A stretch of 13,067 bases of DNA from Alphaproteobacteria bacterium. Its GTDB lineage: Bacteria > Pseudomonadota > Alphaproteobacteria > Puniceispirillales > Puniceispirillaceae. This document shows, piece after piece, positions 1 through 6,941 of this stretch. A model generated the notes under the pieces. It was given only the letters and a program-made list of their open reading frames with translations. It did no database searches and was not told the DNA's origin. The number at the start of each line of letters is the position of its first letter. Within the stretch, counting starts at the first letter, position 1. The stretch is from positions 1-13,067 of the forward strand of contig WTHV01000130.1 of assembly GCA_011525265.1 (NCBI GenBank), written 5' to 3'. The position numbers and the translations under genes were made by a program.

Positions 1-156
1 TGGCCAACTCTGTGTGAGAAAAAGGGGAGGGTTGCAGCTTTCTGCGGCACCAGATGTGCCATTTGTGTCAGACATGGCTTGTGCTGTGTTAAAGAGCGCG
101 GCACAAAGAATAAGTGATGCGAATACACCATGAGTGACAATGCGATAGAGAGCCAT
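1..156 (-). CDS. Secreted protein of unknown function, N-terminal part
   Basis: An open frame runs leftward from an ATG at 156-154 to the window edge, 52 codons without a stop. It is preceded by an AAGGA Shine-Dalgarno six bases before the ATG. The first 27 residues form a typical Sec signal peptide: a short n-region (MALYRIVTHG), a hydrophobic core (VFASLILCAALF) and an AQA cleavage site, followed by a polar segment (MSDTNGTSGAAES). One cysteine follows at residue 41. Too little of the mature protein is present to name a family, so no function is proposed. It is transcribed divergently from the hydroxyacid oxidase, with 164 bp between their starts. The protein is cut by the window edge, not visibly broken. 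Confidence 0.6.
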   Translation of the reverse strand, partial: MALYRIVTHGVFASLILCAALFNTAQAMSDTNGTSGAAESCNPPLFLTQSWP

Positions 157-277
157 TTTCTGATCCTTGCCTTCAAATCTTGTTATTTCAGCCAATGGCC
201 TATTATGAGGCGGTTAATACTTTATTGAAACTGTTGGAGATTACCTCGTCTTACTGTAGGCTTAGAGCCACTATTTC

Positions 278-293
278 CTGATCTTATGATCAG
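278..293. promoter_or_regulatory. Perfect 6-bp-arm palindrome upstream of the hydroxyacid oxidase
   Basis: CTGATC-TTAT-GATCAG is a perfect inverted repeat with a 4-base spacer, ending about 27 bp before the oxidase start. A -10-like TATGAT (285-290) lies inside it, although no good -35 sits 16-18 bp upstream. The position suits an operator for a repressor of the oxidase gene. The palindrome is seen; the regulatory role is inference. Confidence 0.35.
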
Positions 294-320
294 ATATTGT
301 TCCCTTATCATTGAAATGTG

Positions 321-1499
321 ATGTCTGTAATGCCCAATTTCATGAAAACTTATCCGCGCGTCTCTGATTTGGAAAAGCGAGCCTATCGCCGCTTGCCGCC
401 ATTTGTTGGTGCTTATCTTTTTTCTGGGACAAGTCAAAATCAAGCACGTGATGAATCCATTAATGACTATAGCACTATCAAATTATTTCCGCGCTATATG
501 CGCGGGCGTGTGCCGACTGATCTGTCTTGTGATTTTATGGGTACCGCATTTCATGCGCCATTTTCTGTGGCACCGATTGGCCTGTCATCTTTAATTTGGC
601 CAGGCTCTGAGGTTGCGCTTGCCAAGGCGGCGGCAAAAGCGGGCTATGGTTATGCGCTAAGCACAGTTGCTGGTGCAAGTGTTGAACAAGTTGGCCCTGC
701 GGCAGGTGATAAGGGCTTTTTTCAGCTCTATGCCCCAAATGATAGAGCGCTAGCGATTGACCTTATGAAGCGGGCAAAAGAGGCTGGCTTTACCAAGCTG
801 ATTTTGACAACAGATGTGCCTGCACCAAGCCGGCGAGAGGAAATGCGTATCGCAGGTGCGCCTATTGGCTCACGCTCTGAATCAAGCCCGACTTTGCGCG
901 TTTTGATGCAGTCTGCCTTGCATCCAAGCTGGTCTCTTGCCGCCTTAGCGCATGGGGGAAAATTCCGGTTCCGTAATCTTGAGCCTTATGCACCGCCGGA
1001 ACTTTTGGCCAATATAACGCAATTTATCGCCTCTCAAATTAATGGGTCACTGACGTGGGATTATCTTGATGAGTTGCGCGGCTTATGGGATGGCCCAATG
1101 CTGTTAAAAGGGCCTTTGCATTATGATGATTGCAAAAGAGCCTTAGATGCGGGGCTTGATGGGTTGATTTTATCGAATCATGGTGGCCGTCAGCTTGATT
1201 GTGCGCCGTCACCTGTTTCACAATTGCCAAAATTACGCAAACAGCTTGGCAAAAATGTAATTCTTGCCACTGATTCAGGCCTGCGTTCTGGTCTTGATAT
1301 CGCACGTGCTATCGCTTTGGGTGCCGATTTTTGCTTCCTTGGTCGTGCCTTTTTGATGGGCGTTGCCGCATTAGGCAATAAGGGCGCGCATCATGTGGGC
1401 GAGGTTTTGATAGAAGAATTATCAAACACCATGATTCAGCTTGGCGTTGAGACAATCGCTGAGCTAAAAGAAGTCGATAGCGCGCACTTGTTTTCCTAA
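321..1499 (+). CDS. FMN-dependent alpha-hydroxy-acid oxidase/dehydrogenase (LldD/glycolate oxidase family)
   Basis: This is a TIM-barrel flavoenzyme that oxidises an L-2-hydroxyacid to the 2-oxoacid. Numbered from ATG 321 (392 aa), the family's catalytic set is present: Tyr32, Tyr137 in FFQLY, Asp165 in LTTDVP, Arg172, Lys263 in LLKG, the active-site run SNHGGRQLD (285-293) with His287 and Arg290, then DSGLRSG and LGRAF for FMN phosphate. The length is normal. The LTTDVPAPSRRE segment differs from classical lactate dehydrogenase LldD, so the substrate (lactate, glycolate or another hydroxyacid) cannot be set from sequence. The start is uncertain: GTG 318 and ATG 321, 330 and 342 are all in frame and none has a good Shine-Dalgarno. 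It probably donates electrons to the respiratory chain or to oxygen. It stands alone, divergent from the secreted protein and convergent with the TPR gene 14 bp away. Confidence 0.9.
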   Translation: MSVMPNFMKTYPRVSDLEKRAYRRLPPFVGAYLFSGTSQNQARDESINDYSTIKLFPRYMRGRVPTDLSCDFMGTAFHAPFSVAPIGLSSLIWPGSEVALAKAAAKAGYGYALSTVAGASVEQVGPAAGDKGFFQLYAPNDRALAIDLMKRAKEAGFTKLILTTDVPAPSRREEMRIAGAPIGSRSESSPTLRVLMQSALHPSWSLAALAHGGKFRFRNLEPYAPPELLANITQFIASQINGSLTWDYLDELRGLWDGPMLLKGPLHYDDCKRALDAGLDGLILSNHGGRQLDCAPSPVSQLPKLRKQLGKNVILATDSGLRSGLDIARAIALGADFCFLGRAFLMGVAALGNKGAHHVGEVLIEELSNTMIQLGVETIAELKEVDSAHLFS

Positions 1500-1502
1500 G
1501 GG

Positions 1503-1516
1503 TAAGCGGGCGCTTA
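1503..1516. repeat. Inverted repeat at the convergent oxidase/TPR junction
   Basis: TAAGCG-GG-CGCTTA is a perfect 6-bp inverted repeat with a 2-base centre. It fills the 14-bp gap between the two convergent stop codons and its right arm contains the TPR gene's own stop. It might help end transcription from both sides, but the loop is very short and no T-run follows on either strand, so a terminator call would be weak. Confidence 0.3.
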
Positions 1517-2035
1517 TTGGTTTGCCTTATAGGTTGCAATCGCCTTTTTTAACATATCGCGATATTTGCAGTTAAACGAACAAGCTTTGTTCAATTTTGC
1601 AAGCATCATCTCTGCATTTGCAACATCACCCAATGTTAAATACAGCTCGCCCATATATTCCATCGCTCTTTCATGTTTAGGATTAAGGGAAAGGGCAGTC
1701 TCATAGGCTGTTTTTGAGGCGTCAAACTGTTCTAATTTGCGGTAAGAGAAGCCGGTTAGGTTCCATGCATCTGCATTTTTCGGCTCATCACTTATAACAA
1801 TTGTAAGCGCAGATAGGGCGGCCTCATAATTATCTTGGGCAATAAAGACTTCGGCTTTGCGATAGGAGTCGTGAATTTTCTCTGCTTGTGAGGGCTTTGG
1901 CTTCTCATAAGTGCCTGCCGCAAAAGCAGGATAGCAAAACAAAATAGCAATCATAGCCACAAGTGACATAAGCCATAAATGGTAAGATGGTCTTTGTTGT
2001 GCCGCATGATGGTTTGTTTTGTTGTGTTGTCTCAT
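1514..2035 (-). CDS. Tetratricopeptide-repeat protein with signal peptide or membrane anchor
   Basis: This is a 173-residue protein. Residues 1-20 are polar and basic, 21-39 form a hydrophobic segment ending AFA-AG, so it is exported and either cleaved or anchored, with the rest in the periplasm. Residues 55-150 hold about three TPR units. The clearest is at 89-122 (alanine at the helix packing positions, proline at the repeat end, SLNPKH). A CSFNC pair (Cys152, Cys156) near the C-terminus could form a disulfide in the periplasm. The start at 2035 is supported by an AGAGAG five bases upstream; starting at Met23 would remove the basic n-region. TPR proteins are usually protein-binding scaffolds; the partner is unknown. 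The gene is transcribed alone, divergent from the AIM24-like gene. Confidence 0.8.
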   Translation of the reverse strand: MRQHNKTNHHAAQQRPSYHLWLMSLVAMIAILFCYPAFAAGTYEKPKPSQAEKIHDSYRKAEVFIAQDNYEAALSALTIVISDEPKNADAWNLTGFSYRKLEQFDASKTAYETALSLNPKHERAMEYMGELYLTLGDVANAEMMLAKLNKACSFNCKYRDMLKKAIATYKANQ

Positions 2036-2165
2036 ATCACTCTCTTTTTTTAAGGCGCTTACTCTTACGCTGATGACGGTATTTTCCTCCTCTTACGAGC
2101 GGGGCATCTATATAAGATTACTTCACGGCGATAGGGGCTTGTCGTGATGTACCGAAATTCTGGCC

Positions 2166-2194
2166 TTTAAACCTATGAAATAGGTGGCTATAGT
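2166..2194 (+). promoter_or_regulatory. Sigma70-type promoter with a palindrome in the spacer
   Basis: TTTAAA (2166-2171) and TATAGT (2189-2194) are separated by exactly 17 bp, giving a predicted start near 2201 and a leader of about 29 nt for the AIM24-like gene. The spacer holds ACCTAT-GAA-ATAGGT (2171-2185), a perfect 6-bp-arm inverted repeat. A protein bound there would block polymerase, so it is a good candidate repressor site. Promoter match is by eye; operator role is inference. Confidence 0.5.
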
Positions 2195-2229
2195 GAAGCT
2201 AGTTTTCCGCTTTGGATAGAGGCATATAG

Positions 2230-2838
2230 ATGAGCGATTTGACAGATATCACAGATATCAATGACAGCACACCGCGCTTTCGCATTGTCGAGGGCACATC
2301 ACCTGCTCTTGAATTTGAATGCCTGCCTGAATGTCATATTTTGGCGGCTAATGGTGCCTTTTTGGCGAAAGCACCGGCTATAAATGTTGCTCCATCAGCC
2401 ACATTTTCAGGTTTTGATAGCTATCATAATTCAAGTGATGAGACAGAGATTTTATATTTATCACCAAGCTCTATCGGCTCTTTGCTTGCCTTTGATATGT
2501 CATTGCATCCCAAAGGGCTTATTCTATCACGCTCAAGCCTTTTCGCTAGCACGGCAGAAGCAGGTCTCTCACTGATATTGGATTTAACGCTAGAAGGTAT
2601 TGATGGCCCTTATCAGCTTTATCAGGCGCAAAATCAGGGTGTAATTGTCGCCTTCATGAGTGGTGATCTCTTCCCCTTAACGCTTGCTAAAGATGATTGC
2701 TTGCAGGTTGATGCGCGTTCACTTGCTGCCATGGAGACAAGCATAGCCTTTGAGCTTGAACAGCTTACCAATGGGCAATATGTGGCCTCGCTTTCAGGGC
2801 CGGGGCGTGTGTGGCTGCAGTCTATGCCTGGCCAATAA
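2230..2838 (+). CDS. AIM24-family (TIGR00266-like) protein
   Basis: This is a 202-residue, beta-rich protein with no signal peptide or membrane helix. The second half matches the layout of AIM24-family proteins as I know them: GLILSRSSLFAST early on, then SGDLFPLTLAKDDCLQVDARSLAAMETSIAFEL, closed by the family-like SGPGRVWLQS ending (189-198). The family is a beta-barrel fold named after a yeast mitochondrial protein; its bacterial role is not settled. The protein is slightly short for the family and its first 30 residues look like a loose tail. A Shine-Dalgarno AGAGG sits seven bases before the ATG. It is the first gene of a two-gene unit, 22 bp ahead of the GST-family gene, behind the promoter at 2166-2194. 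The family call is by recognition only. Confidence 0.6.
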   Translation: MSDLTDITDINDSTPRFRIVEGTSPALEFECLPECHILAANGAFLAKAPAINVAPSATFSGFDSYHNSSDETEILYLSPSSIGSLLAFDMSLHPKGLILSRSSLFASTAEAGLSLILDLTLEGIDGPYQLYQAQNQGVIVAFMSGDLFPLTLAKDDCLQVDARSLAAMETSIAFELEQLTNGQYVASLSGPGRVWLQSMPGQ

Positions 2839-2860
2839 AATCTCAAACAAAGAGCCTCTT

Positions 2861-3775
2861 ATGACCCAATTAATCTTTCACCATTATCCGCCATCACCTG
2901 TTGCAGAAAAAGTGCGTATTGCCTTTGGTATGAAATCACTTTCATGGCAGTCAGTGGAAATCCCGCGCCTGCCGCCAAAGCCGCTGCTGATGCCATTGAC
3001 GGGGGGCTATCGTCGTACCCCTGTCGCACAAATTGGCGCTGATATTTATGGTGATAGCCAAAATATCTTTCGGATGCTTGACGAGCAGATGGGCGGCCCA
3101 CAATTGGTCACAGGCCTTTCAATGGCATTGGCAAGCTGGTCTGAATCAGTTCTTTTCGCACTGGCTTTGCGCGTGGTGTTAACAAACGCTATGGATGATG
3201 CGCCGCCAGAATTTATCCAAGATAGAGGCTCTCTTTATTTCGATAAAGGATGGACGAAGGCACAAATGAAGGCTGATTTGCCAGCCTTTATCCAACAATT
3301 ACAAGCTGGTCTTAGCTTGCTAGAGCGTCATGCGAGCCAGTCAGGTGATTATCTATTTGGCGATGCGCCTAGTCAGGCTGATGCGAATTTGCATTATTTG
3401 TTATGGTTTATAAATGGCCGCTGGGATGGCGGGCCAGAATTTTTATCACGCTTCCCGCATTTGCTTGCTATTCAAGAAAAATTGCTGGCAAGCGGCACTG
3501 GCACTGCGCGCGATTTAAGCGGTGAAGAGGCGCTTGCGATTGCGCGTGCGGCAGAGCCTAAAAGTCCCACCGGTATTTTCTGTCCCAACCCGCAAAATCT
3601 TGAGGTGGGGGATGAGGTGATTGTCCGTCAGGCAGGAGATACGGCAGACCCTGATATTCATGGCAAGCTTCGTATGCTTGATGAGACGCGCATTTCTCTT
3701 GATATGCATAATGATGACATTGGCCATAGCGCGCTGCATTTGCCTGTTTTGGGCTATATGATCAAGAAGGCGTAA
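2861..3775 (+). CDS. Glutathione S-transferase family protein with C-terminal beta extension
   Basis: This is a 304-residue protein. Residues 1-78 are a thioredoxin-fold GST N-domain: HHYPPSPVAEKVR with the catalytic-position Ser12-Pro13, TGGYRRTPV with the cis-proline (Pro54), and GDSQNI at the glutathione-binding turn. Residues 85-230 are the all-helical C-domain, with FGDAPSQADANLHYLLWF. Residues 245-304 add a small beta-rich domain (VGDEVIVR to LPVLGYMIKK) absent from classical GSTs but, as I recall, present in an alphaproteobacterial GST subfamily. It probably conjugates or reduces something with glutathione; the substrate is unknown. The start at 2861 is chosen because the open frame upstream (to 2750) lies inside the AIM24-like gene and AAAGAG sits six bases before this ATG. 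It is co-transcribed with the preceding gene and overlaps yciB tail to tail by 14 bp. Confidence 0.82.
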   Translation: MTQLIFHHYPPSPVAEKVRIAFGMKSLSWQSVEIPRLPPKPLLMPLTGGYRRTPVAQIGADIYGDSQNIFRMLDEQMGGPQLVTGLSMALASWSESVLFALALRVVLTNAMDDAPPEFIQDRGSLYFDKGWTKAQMKADLPAFIQQLQAGLSLLERHASQSGDYLFGDAPSQADANLHYLLWFINGRWDGGPEFLSRFPHLLAIQEKLLASGTGTARDLSGEEALAIARAAEPKSPTGIFCPNPQNLEVGDEVIVRQAGDTADPDIHGKLRMLDETRISLDMHNDDIGHSALHLPVLGYMIKKA

Positions 3776-4301
3776 TACGAGAGCGAAGCGTGATAGGTAT
3801 CTGTGCCGCCATGAATAAGGCAGTGGCAGGTGCAACAATGAATAATTTAAAGCTGACCCATCCTTCATCACTTAAATTGCGCCACGCCCATTCATTACCA
3901 ATGGCAAGGATAACCATGAAAAGCCCCCACCGCAGGGTCAGGGTCAACCATGCCTCATCTGTTAAGAAGAATTGTGTGCCGAAAAATTGCTTCATCATTG
4001 GCTTGCCAAAGGCGCGCCCAATTAGCAAAACGCCTGCAAAGCTGAGATTAAATAAGGTGGGCTGTATTTTGATGAACAGGCTTTCTTCTGCGATAAGGGC
4101 GCCAATGGTTAAGATGGCAGATAGGCCAACTGAGAAAATAGCGAATTTCGCGATATTTTTCTCGCGCAGATAGATAGCAATCAACACAATAAGCGCGACC
4201 ACAACTGAGGCAACAGCGCCAACGAAAATATCATATAGCTCAGTGCCTATGAATAAGCATAAAAGCGGCGCTATCTCAGCAAAAAACGGTCCTAATCTCA
4301 C
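3762..4301 (-). CDS. yciB: Inner-membrane protein YciB (septation protein A family)
   Basis: This is a 179-residue polytopic membrane protein with five or six hydrophobic segments. Family marks are ELYDIFVGA near the start, AEESLFIKIQPTLFNLSFAGVLLIG in the middle, GKPMMKQFFGTQFFLTDEAW, then NEWAWR and WVSFKLF near the end. These align by eye with E. coli YciB, which is linked to envelope maintenance and cell-division or cell-length control; early work named it septation protein A or IspZ. The start codon is GTG (4301-4299), supported by AAGGA nine bases upstream. It lies 50 bp downstream of the flavodoxin-like gene on the same strand and is probably co-transcribed with it. Its last 14 bp overlap the 3' end of the GST gene on the other strand. 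Confidence 0.9.
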   Translation of the reverse strand: MRLGPFFAEIAPLLCLFIGTELYDIFVGAVASVVVALIVLIAIYLREKNIAKFAIFSVGLSAILTIGALIAEESLFIKIQPTLFNLSFAGVLLIGRAFGKPMMKQFFGTQFFLTDEAWLTLTLRWGLFMVILAIGNEWAWRNLSDEGWVSFKLFIVAPATALFMAAQIPITLRSRITPS

Positions 4302-4351
4302 CTATAAAATTCCTTTATTTATGGGCATCTTGTGCCTTACATAGCATGCGA

Positions 4352-4810
4352 TCAATAGATGCCTGCCTCAACCCCTGCCACAATCATGCCGCCAAGCTCT
4401 TCGACGCGGGCAATGAAAGCGTCATCATAACTGCCATGTAATATGATAGGCGGTGTAATCAAGCGCCAAGATAGCGCATTGGCATAGGCGGTCAGAGTTC
4501 TTTTGGTTGCCGTACCATCTAATCCTGCCCTGATATAAAAAGCCACAGGCAAGCCTTCTTTGCGCCCAAGCCAGTCATTATAACATCTATCAAACATATC
4601 TTTGGTCAGCCCAGAAAGCGCGCCAATATTCTCTAGCGTACCAAGCAATAGCCCATCACAATTATCTAGATCATCGGCTATGACCTCGGTGGGTGATTTG
4701 ATGGTTATATGCGTCTTATCTTGCCCATGGGCACGCATGGCACCAAGGGCTGCCTCTGATAAAGCAATGGTATTTGGTGATGGTGTTTGGGTAATAAGTA
4801 GAAAGCGCAT
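4352..4810 (-). CDS. Flavodoxin-like FMN-binding protein
   Basis: This is a 152-residue single-domain protein with the alternating alpha/beta pattern of flavodoxins. MRFLLITQTPSPNTIALSE (1-19) carries the phosphate-binding loop after strand 1. CDGLLLGTLENIGALSGLTKDMFDR (51-75) is the second FMN loop, resembling the GTPEN-G-S-KDFFDR pattern of flavodoxin/NADPH-dependent FMN reductase relatives. It is a likely soluble electron carrier or small quinone/FMN reductase; partners are unknown. An in-frame extension to 4879 exists, but ATG 4810 has an AAGGG Shine-Dalgarno and begins directly at strand 1, so I prefer it. It is divergent from the pterin dehydratase gene (114-bp gap) and followed by yciB. 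Confidence 0.75.
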   Translation of the reverse strand: MRFLLITQTPSPNTIALSEAALGAMRAHGQDKTHITIKSPTEVIADDLDNCDGLLLGTLENIGALSGLTKDMFDRCYNDWLGRKEGLPVAFYIRAGLDGTATKRTLTAYANALSWRLITPPIILHGSYDDAFIARVEELGGMIVAGVEAGIY

Positions 4811-4924
4811 AATGACCCTTAACCTATCAGGAAAAAATATCACTGCGCTAGTGTGTTTATTCATGATAGCATCAAACACAGAGTTTCCAGCCCGATAAAG
4901 CCAGCCCGAGTGAGATCGTAAAGC

Positions 4925-5257
4925 ATGACCCCCATTCGCCCGACAAGCACATTATCTGATAAGGCGGTTGCCGCCTTACTAGACTCATTGCCCGGATGGC
5001 GGCTTGAAAAGGACGGGCGTGCGTTAGCTATTTCATATAAATTTCCACATTTCAGACAAGCCTTTGCCTTTATGACAGAGATCGCGCTCGCCTCAGAGCT
5101 GGCAGATCATCACCCTGATTGGTCAAATAGCTTTCATAAGGTCAGGATTAGCCTTTCGACACATAATCTTGGCGGCTTGAGCATTCTTGATGAGGGGCTT
5201 GCCCGCATCATTTCTGAGGCGGCCATGCGCCATCAGGGTGTTGTGCAAGCATCATGA
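4925..5257 (+). CDS. phhB: Pterin-4a-carbinolamine dehydratase
   Basis: This 110-residue protein matches the full length of the family. The catalytic signature is clear: ELADHHPDWSNSFHKVRISLSTHNLGGLS, with the paired histidines at 62-63 and the third catalytic histidine at 80. The enzyme dehydrates 4a-hydroxytetrahydropterin so the pterin cofactor of aromatic amino acid hydroxylases can be recycled. No phenylalanine hydroxylase gene is in the window, so its partner lies elsewhere or the protein has another pterin role. One position usually held by tyrosine (SN-x-Y) is phenylalanine here. There is no strong Shine-Dalgarno before ATG 4925. Its stop overlaps the TauE start by ATGA, so the two are very likely one operon with coupled translation. 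Confidence 0.92.
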   Translation: MTPIRPTSTLSDKAVAALLDSLPGWRLEKDGRALAISYKFPHFRQAFAFMTEIALASELADHHPDWSNSFHKVRISLSTHNLGGLSILDEGLARIISEAAMRHQGVVQAS

Positions 5258-6012
5258 TTCTAATGGATAGCACAACATTAGCAGGCTTTGTTTTTGTGAC
5301 CTATATTATTGCAGGCACAATCAAAGGCACGCTTGGTTTGGGCTTGCCAACAACAGCCCTTACCATCATGACTTTTTTCTTATCCCCTTTTCAGGCCTTG
5401 GCGATTAATTTGATCCCCATGTTTTTGACTAATGTCTGGCAATTTAGCCGCGCAAGCAATATCTCACATCTAATGCGGCGCTATGCGTATTTTGCGTTAA
5501 GCCTATCAGTTACCATTTTTGCCCTGTCTTTTGTGACAGGCAAATTATCTTCTCAGATGGTGCAAATCGCGGTGGCAGGGGCGGTGATATTATTCTCGCT
5601 TTATAATCTGGCACAGCGCCCCTTTAACCTTAGTCAAAAGCGCGATAAACAGTGGCAAATATTCTTTGGTGCTATGGCTGGTATTATGGGGGCGATAACC
5701 TCAATGTGGGCCGTGCCTTTGGTGATGTATTTGCTGTCTCGCAAATTAAATCCTAAAGAGTTTGTTGATGCGGCTGGCTTTTTATTGCTTGTAGGCTGTG
5801 TGCCGCTCAGTGTCGGCTATGTGGCAACAGGGCTTGTGACAAGTGATGTTCTCATTCCAGCAATCGCAGGCACAATTGGCTCTCTTTCAGGCTTTCAGCT
5901 TGGCGCGCGCTTGCGGGCTTATATTAATGCCGCGCTGTTTCGGCAGATTTTATTATGGTTCTTTTTGGCAATGGGATTGCGGATGGCAGTCGTTGCCTTT
6001 TATGCCGCATAA
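5254..6012 (+). CDS. TauE/SafE-family membrane exporter
   Basis: This is a 252-residue membrane protein with about eight hydrophobic segments in two similar halves. The first half opens with GTIKGTLGLGLPTTAL, the glycine-rich loop of the TauE/SafE (former DUF81) family; the second has GTIGSLSGFQLGARLR, the matching loop. Members export sulfite, sulfoacetate or other small organic anions, but substrate cannot be read from sequence and no sulfonate genes lie nearby. The start at 5254 overlaps the preceding stop; an alternative in-frame ATG is at 5263. No separate Shine-Dalgarno lies close by, as expected for translational coupling. The EamA gene follows after 26 bp. Confidence 0.85.
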   Translation: MILMDSTTLAGFVFVTYIIAGTIKGTLGLGLPTTALTIMTFFLSPFQALAINLIPMFLTNVWQFSRASNISHLMRRYAYFALSLSVTIFALSFVTGKLSSQMVQIAVAGAVILFSLYNLAQRPFNLSQKRDKQWQIFFGAMAGIMGAITSMWAVPLVMYLLSRKLNPKEFVDAAGFLLLVGCVPLSVGYVATGLVTSDVLIPAIAGTIGSLSGFQLGARLRAYINAALFRQILLWFFLAMGLRMAVVAFYAA

Positions 6013-6038
6013 TAGTGTGAGAAAAAGGAAATAGCGAA

Positions 6039-6941
6039 ATGACAATGTCACGACAAGCTTGGCTGTTATTGCTTGCCCTATCTGCGATTTGGGGCGCGTC
6101 CTTTCTATTTATTGAGATAGCGCTTCGTGCTATGGGGCCTATCACCTTGGTGTTTTTCCGTGTTGCGATTGCCTCTGTTACCTTGGGGCTTTATGTGTTT
6201 TTTGCAAAATTGCCTGTACCAACAGCACGTGCTTTTTGGTTTGGGACATTTGTGATGGGCTTTTTAAATAATGCGATACCCTTTACCTTTATTGCCTATG
6301 GCCAGCTGTCAATAACAGGCGGTATGGCGTCAATCATCAATGCCAATACAGCCTTTTTTGGTGTGATTGTTGCAGCGGCATTTCTGCCGTCGGAGCGTCT
6401 ATCATGGCGCCGTCTCAGCGGGGTTATACTAGGCGTCGCAGGTGTTGTCATTGTCGTAGGGCCAGCTGAATTATTGCGCCTTGATGTGGCACAAATTGGT
6501 CAATTGGCAGTGGTCATTGCCACCTTATCTTATGCCTTTGCCTCAGTATGGGGGCGTCTGCGCTTGCAAGGCTATGATGGCACCATCACTGCCTTTGGCA
6601 CAGCCTTATGTGCCACGGTGATGTTAAGCGGTATCATGCTTGTGGCAGAAGGTGTGCCAGATTTTGCTATTACAGGTGAATTGCTAATGGTCGCCATTGG
6701 CCTTGGGGTCATTGGAACCGCAGGGGCCTATATGATTTATTTCAAGATTTTAGCACTTGCAGGGGCATCGAATCTGATGCTTGTGACTATTATTGTGCCG
6801 ATATTTGCCGTCAGCCTAGATGCCCTCGTGCTTGGCCAGCTAGTCAGTGGGCGTGAGGTGATAGGGTTTGTTGTGATAGCCTTGGGGCTTGCCATAATGG
6901 ATGGCCGTTTGCTGTCTTATCTTATCCCTGGAAAAGACTAA
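6039..6941 (+). CDS. EamA-family (DMT superfamily) transporter
   Basis: This is a 300-residue protein with ten hydrophobic segments arranged as two EamA repeats. The first begins LLLALSAIWGASFLFIEIAL with the conserved WG-SF motif. The second starts near residue 150 (LAVVIATLSYAFASVWGR) and ends with the typical PIFAVSLDALVLGQ...EVIGFVVIALGLAIMDGR. DMT transporters of this kind export metabolites or amino acids across the inner membrane; the substrate is unknown. A good AAGGAA Shine-Dalgarno precedes ATG 6039 by about eight bases. It is third in the phhB-tauE-eamA run. Its stop codon overlaps the azlD stop on the opposite strand by four bases. Confidence 0.9.
   Translation: MTMSRQAWLLLLALSAIWGASFLFIEIALRAMGPITLVFFRVAIASVTLGLYVFFAKLPVPTARAFWFGTFVMGFLNNAIPFTFIAYGQLSITGGMASIINANTAFFGVIVAAAFLPSERLSWRRLSGVILGVAGVVIVVGPAELLRLDVAQIGQLAVVIATLSYAFASVWGRLRLQGYDGTITAFGTALCATVMLSGIMLVAEGVPDFAITGELLMVAIGLGVIGTAGAYMIYFKILALAGASNLMLVTIIVPIFAVSLDALVLGQLVSGREVIGFVVIALGLAIMDGRLLSYLIPGKD

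Noticed and set aside
202..230. Minus-strand promoter for the secreted protein (TTTCAA, 17 bp, CATAAT)
   Set aside because: The -35 matches only half the consensus and I could not separate it from chance in an AT-rich gap.
278..293. FNR/ANR-type box upstream of the hydroxyacid oxidase
   Set aside because: The half-sites TGAT and ATCA are six bases apart, whereas an FNR box needs four, and the flanking T/A bases are C/G.
2166..2194. MerR-type promoter
   Set aside because: MerR promoters have a 19-20 bp spacer; this one is 17 bp, so ordinary repression is more likely.
2750..2860. Longer start for the GST gene
   Set aside because: The extension overlaps the AIM24-like coding region in another frame and adds residues before the thioredoxin fold; ATG 2861 has its own ribosome-binding site.
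4811..4879. N-terminal extension of the flavodoxin-like protein
   Set aside because: It adds 23 residues before strand 1 of the fold, while ATG 4810 has a good AAGGG.
5254..6012. Sulfonate or taurine export module
   Set aside because: The family name suggests it, but no sulfur-metabolism gene lies in the window, so a substrate claim is unsupported.
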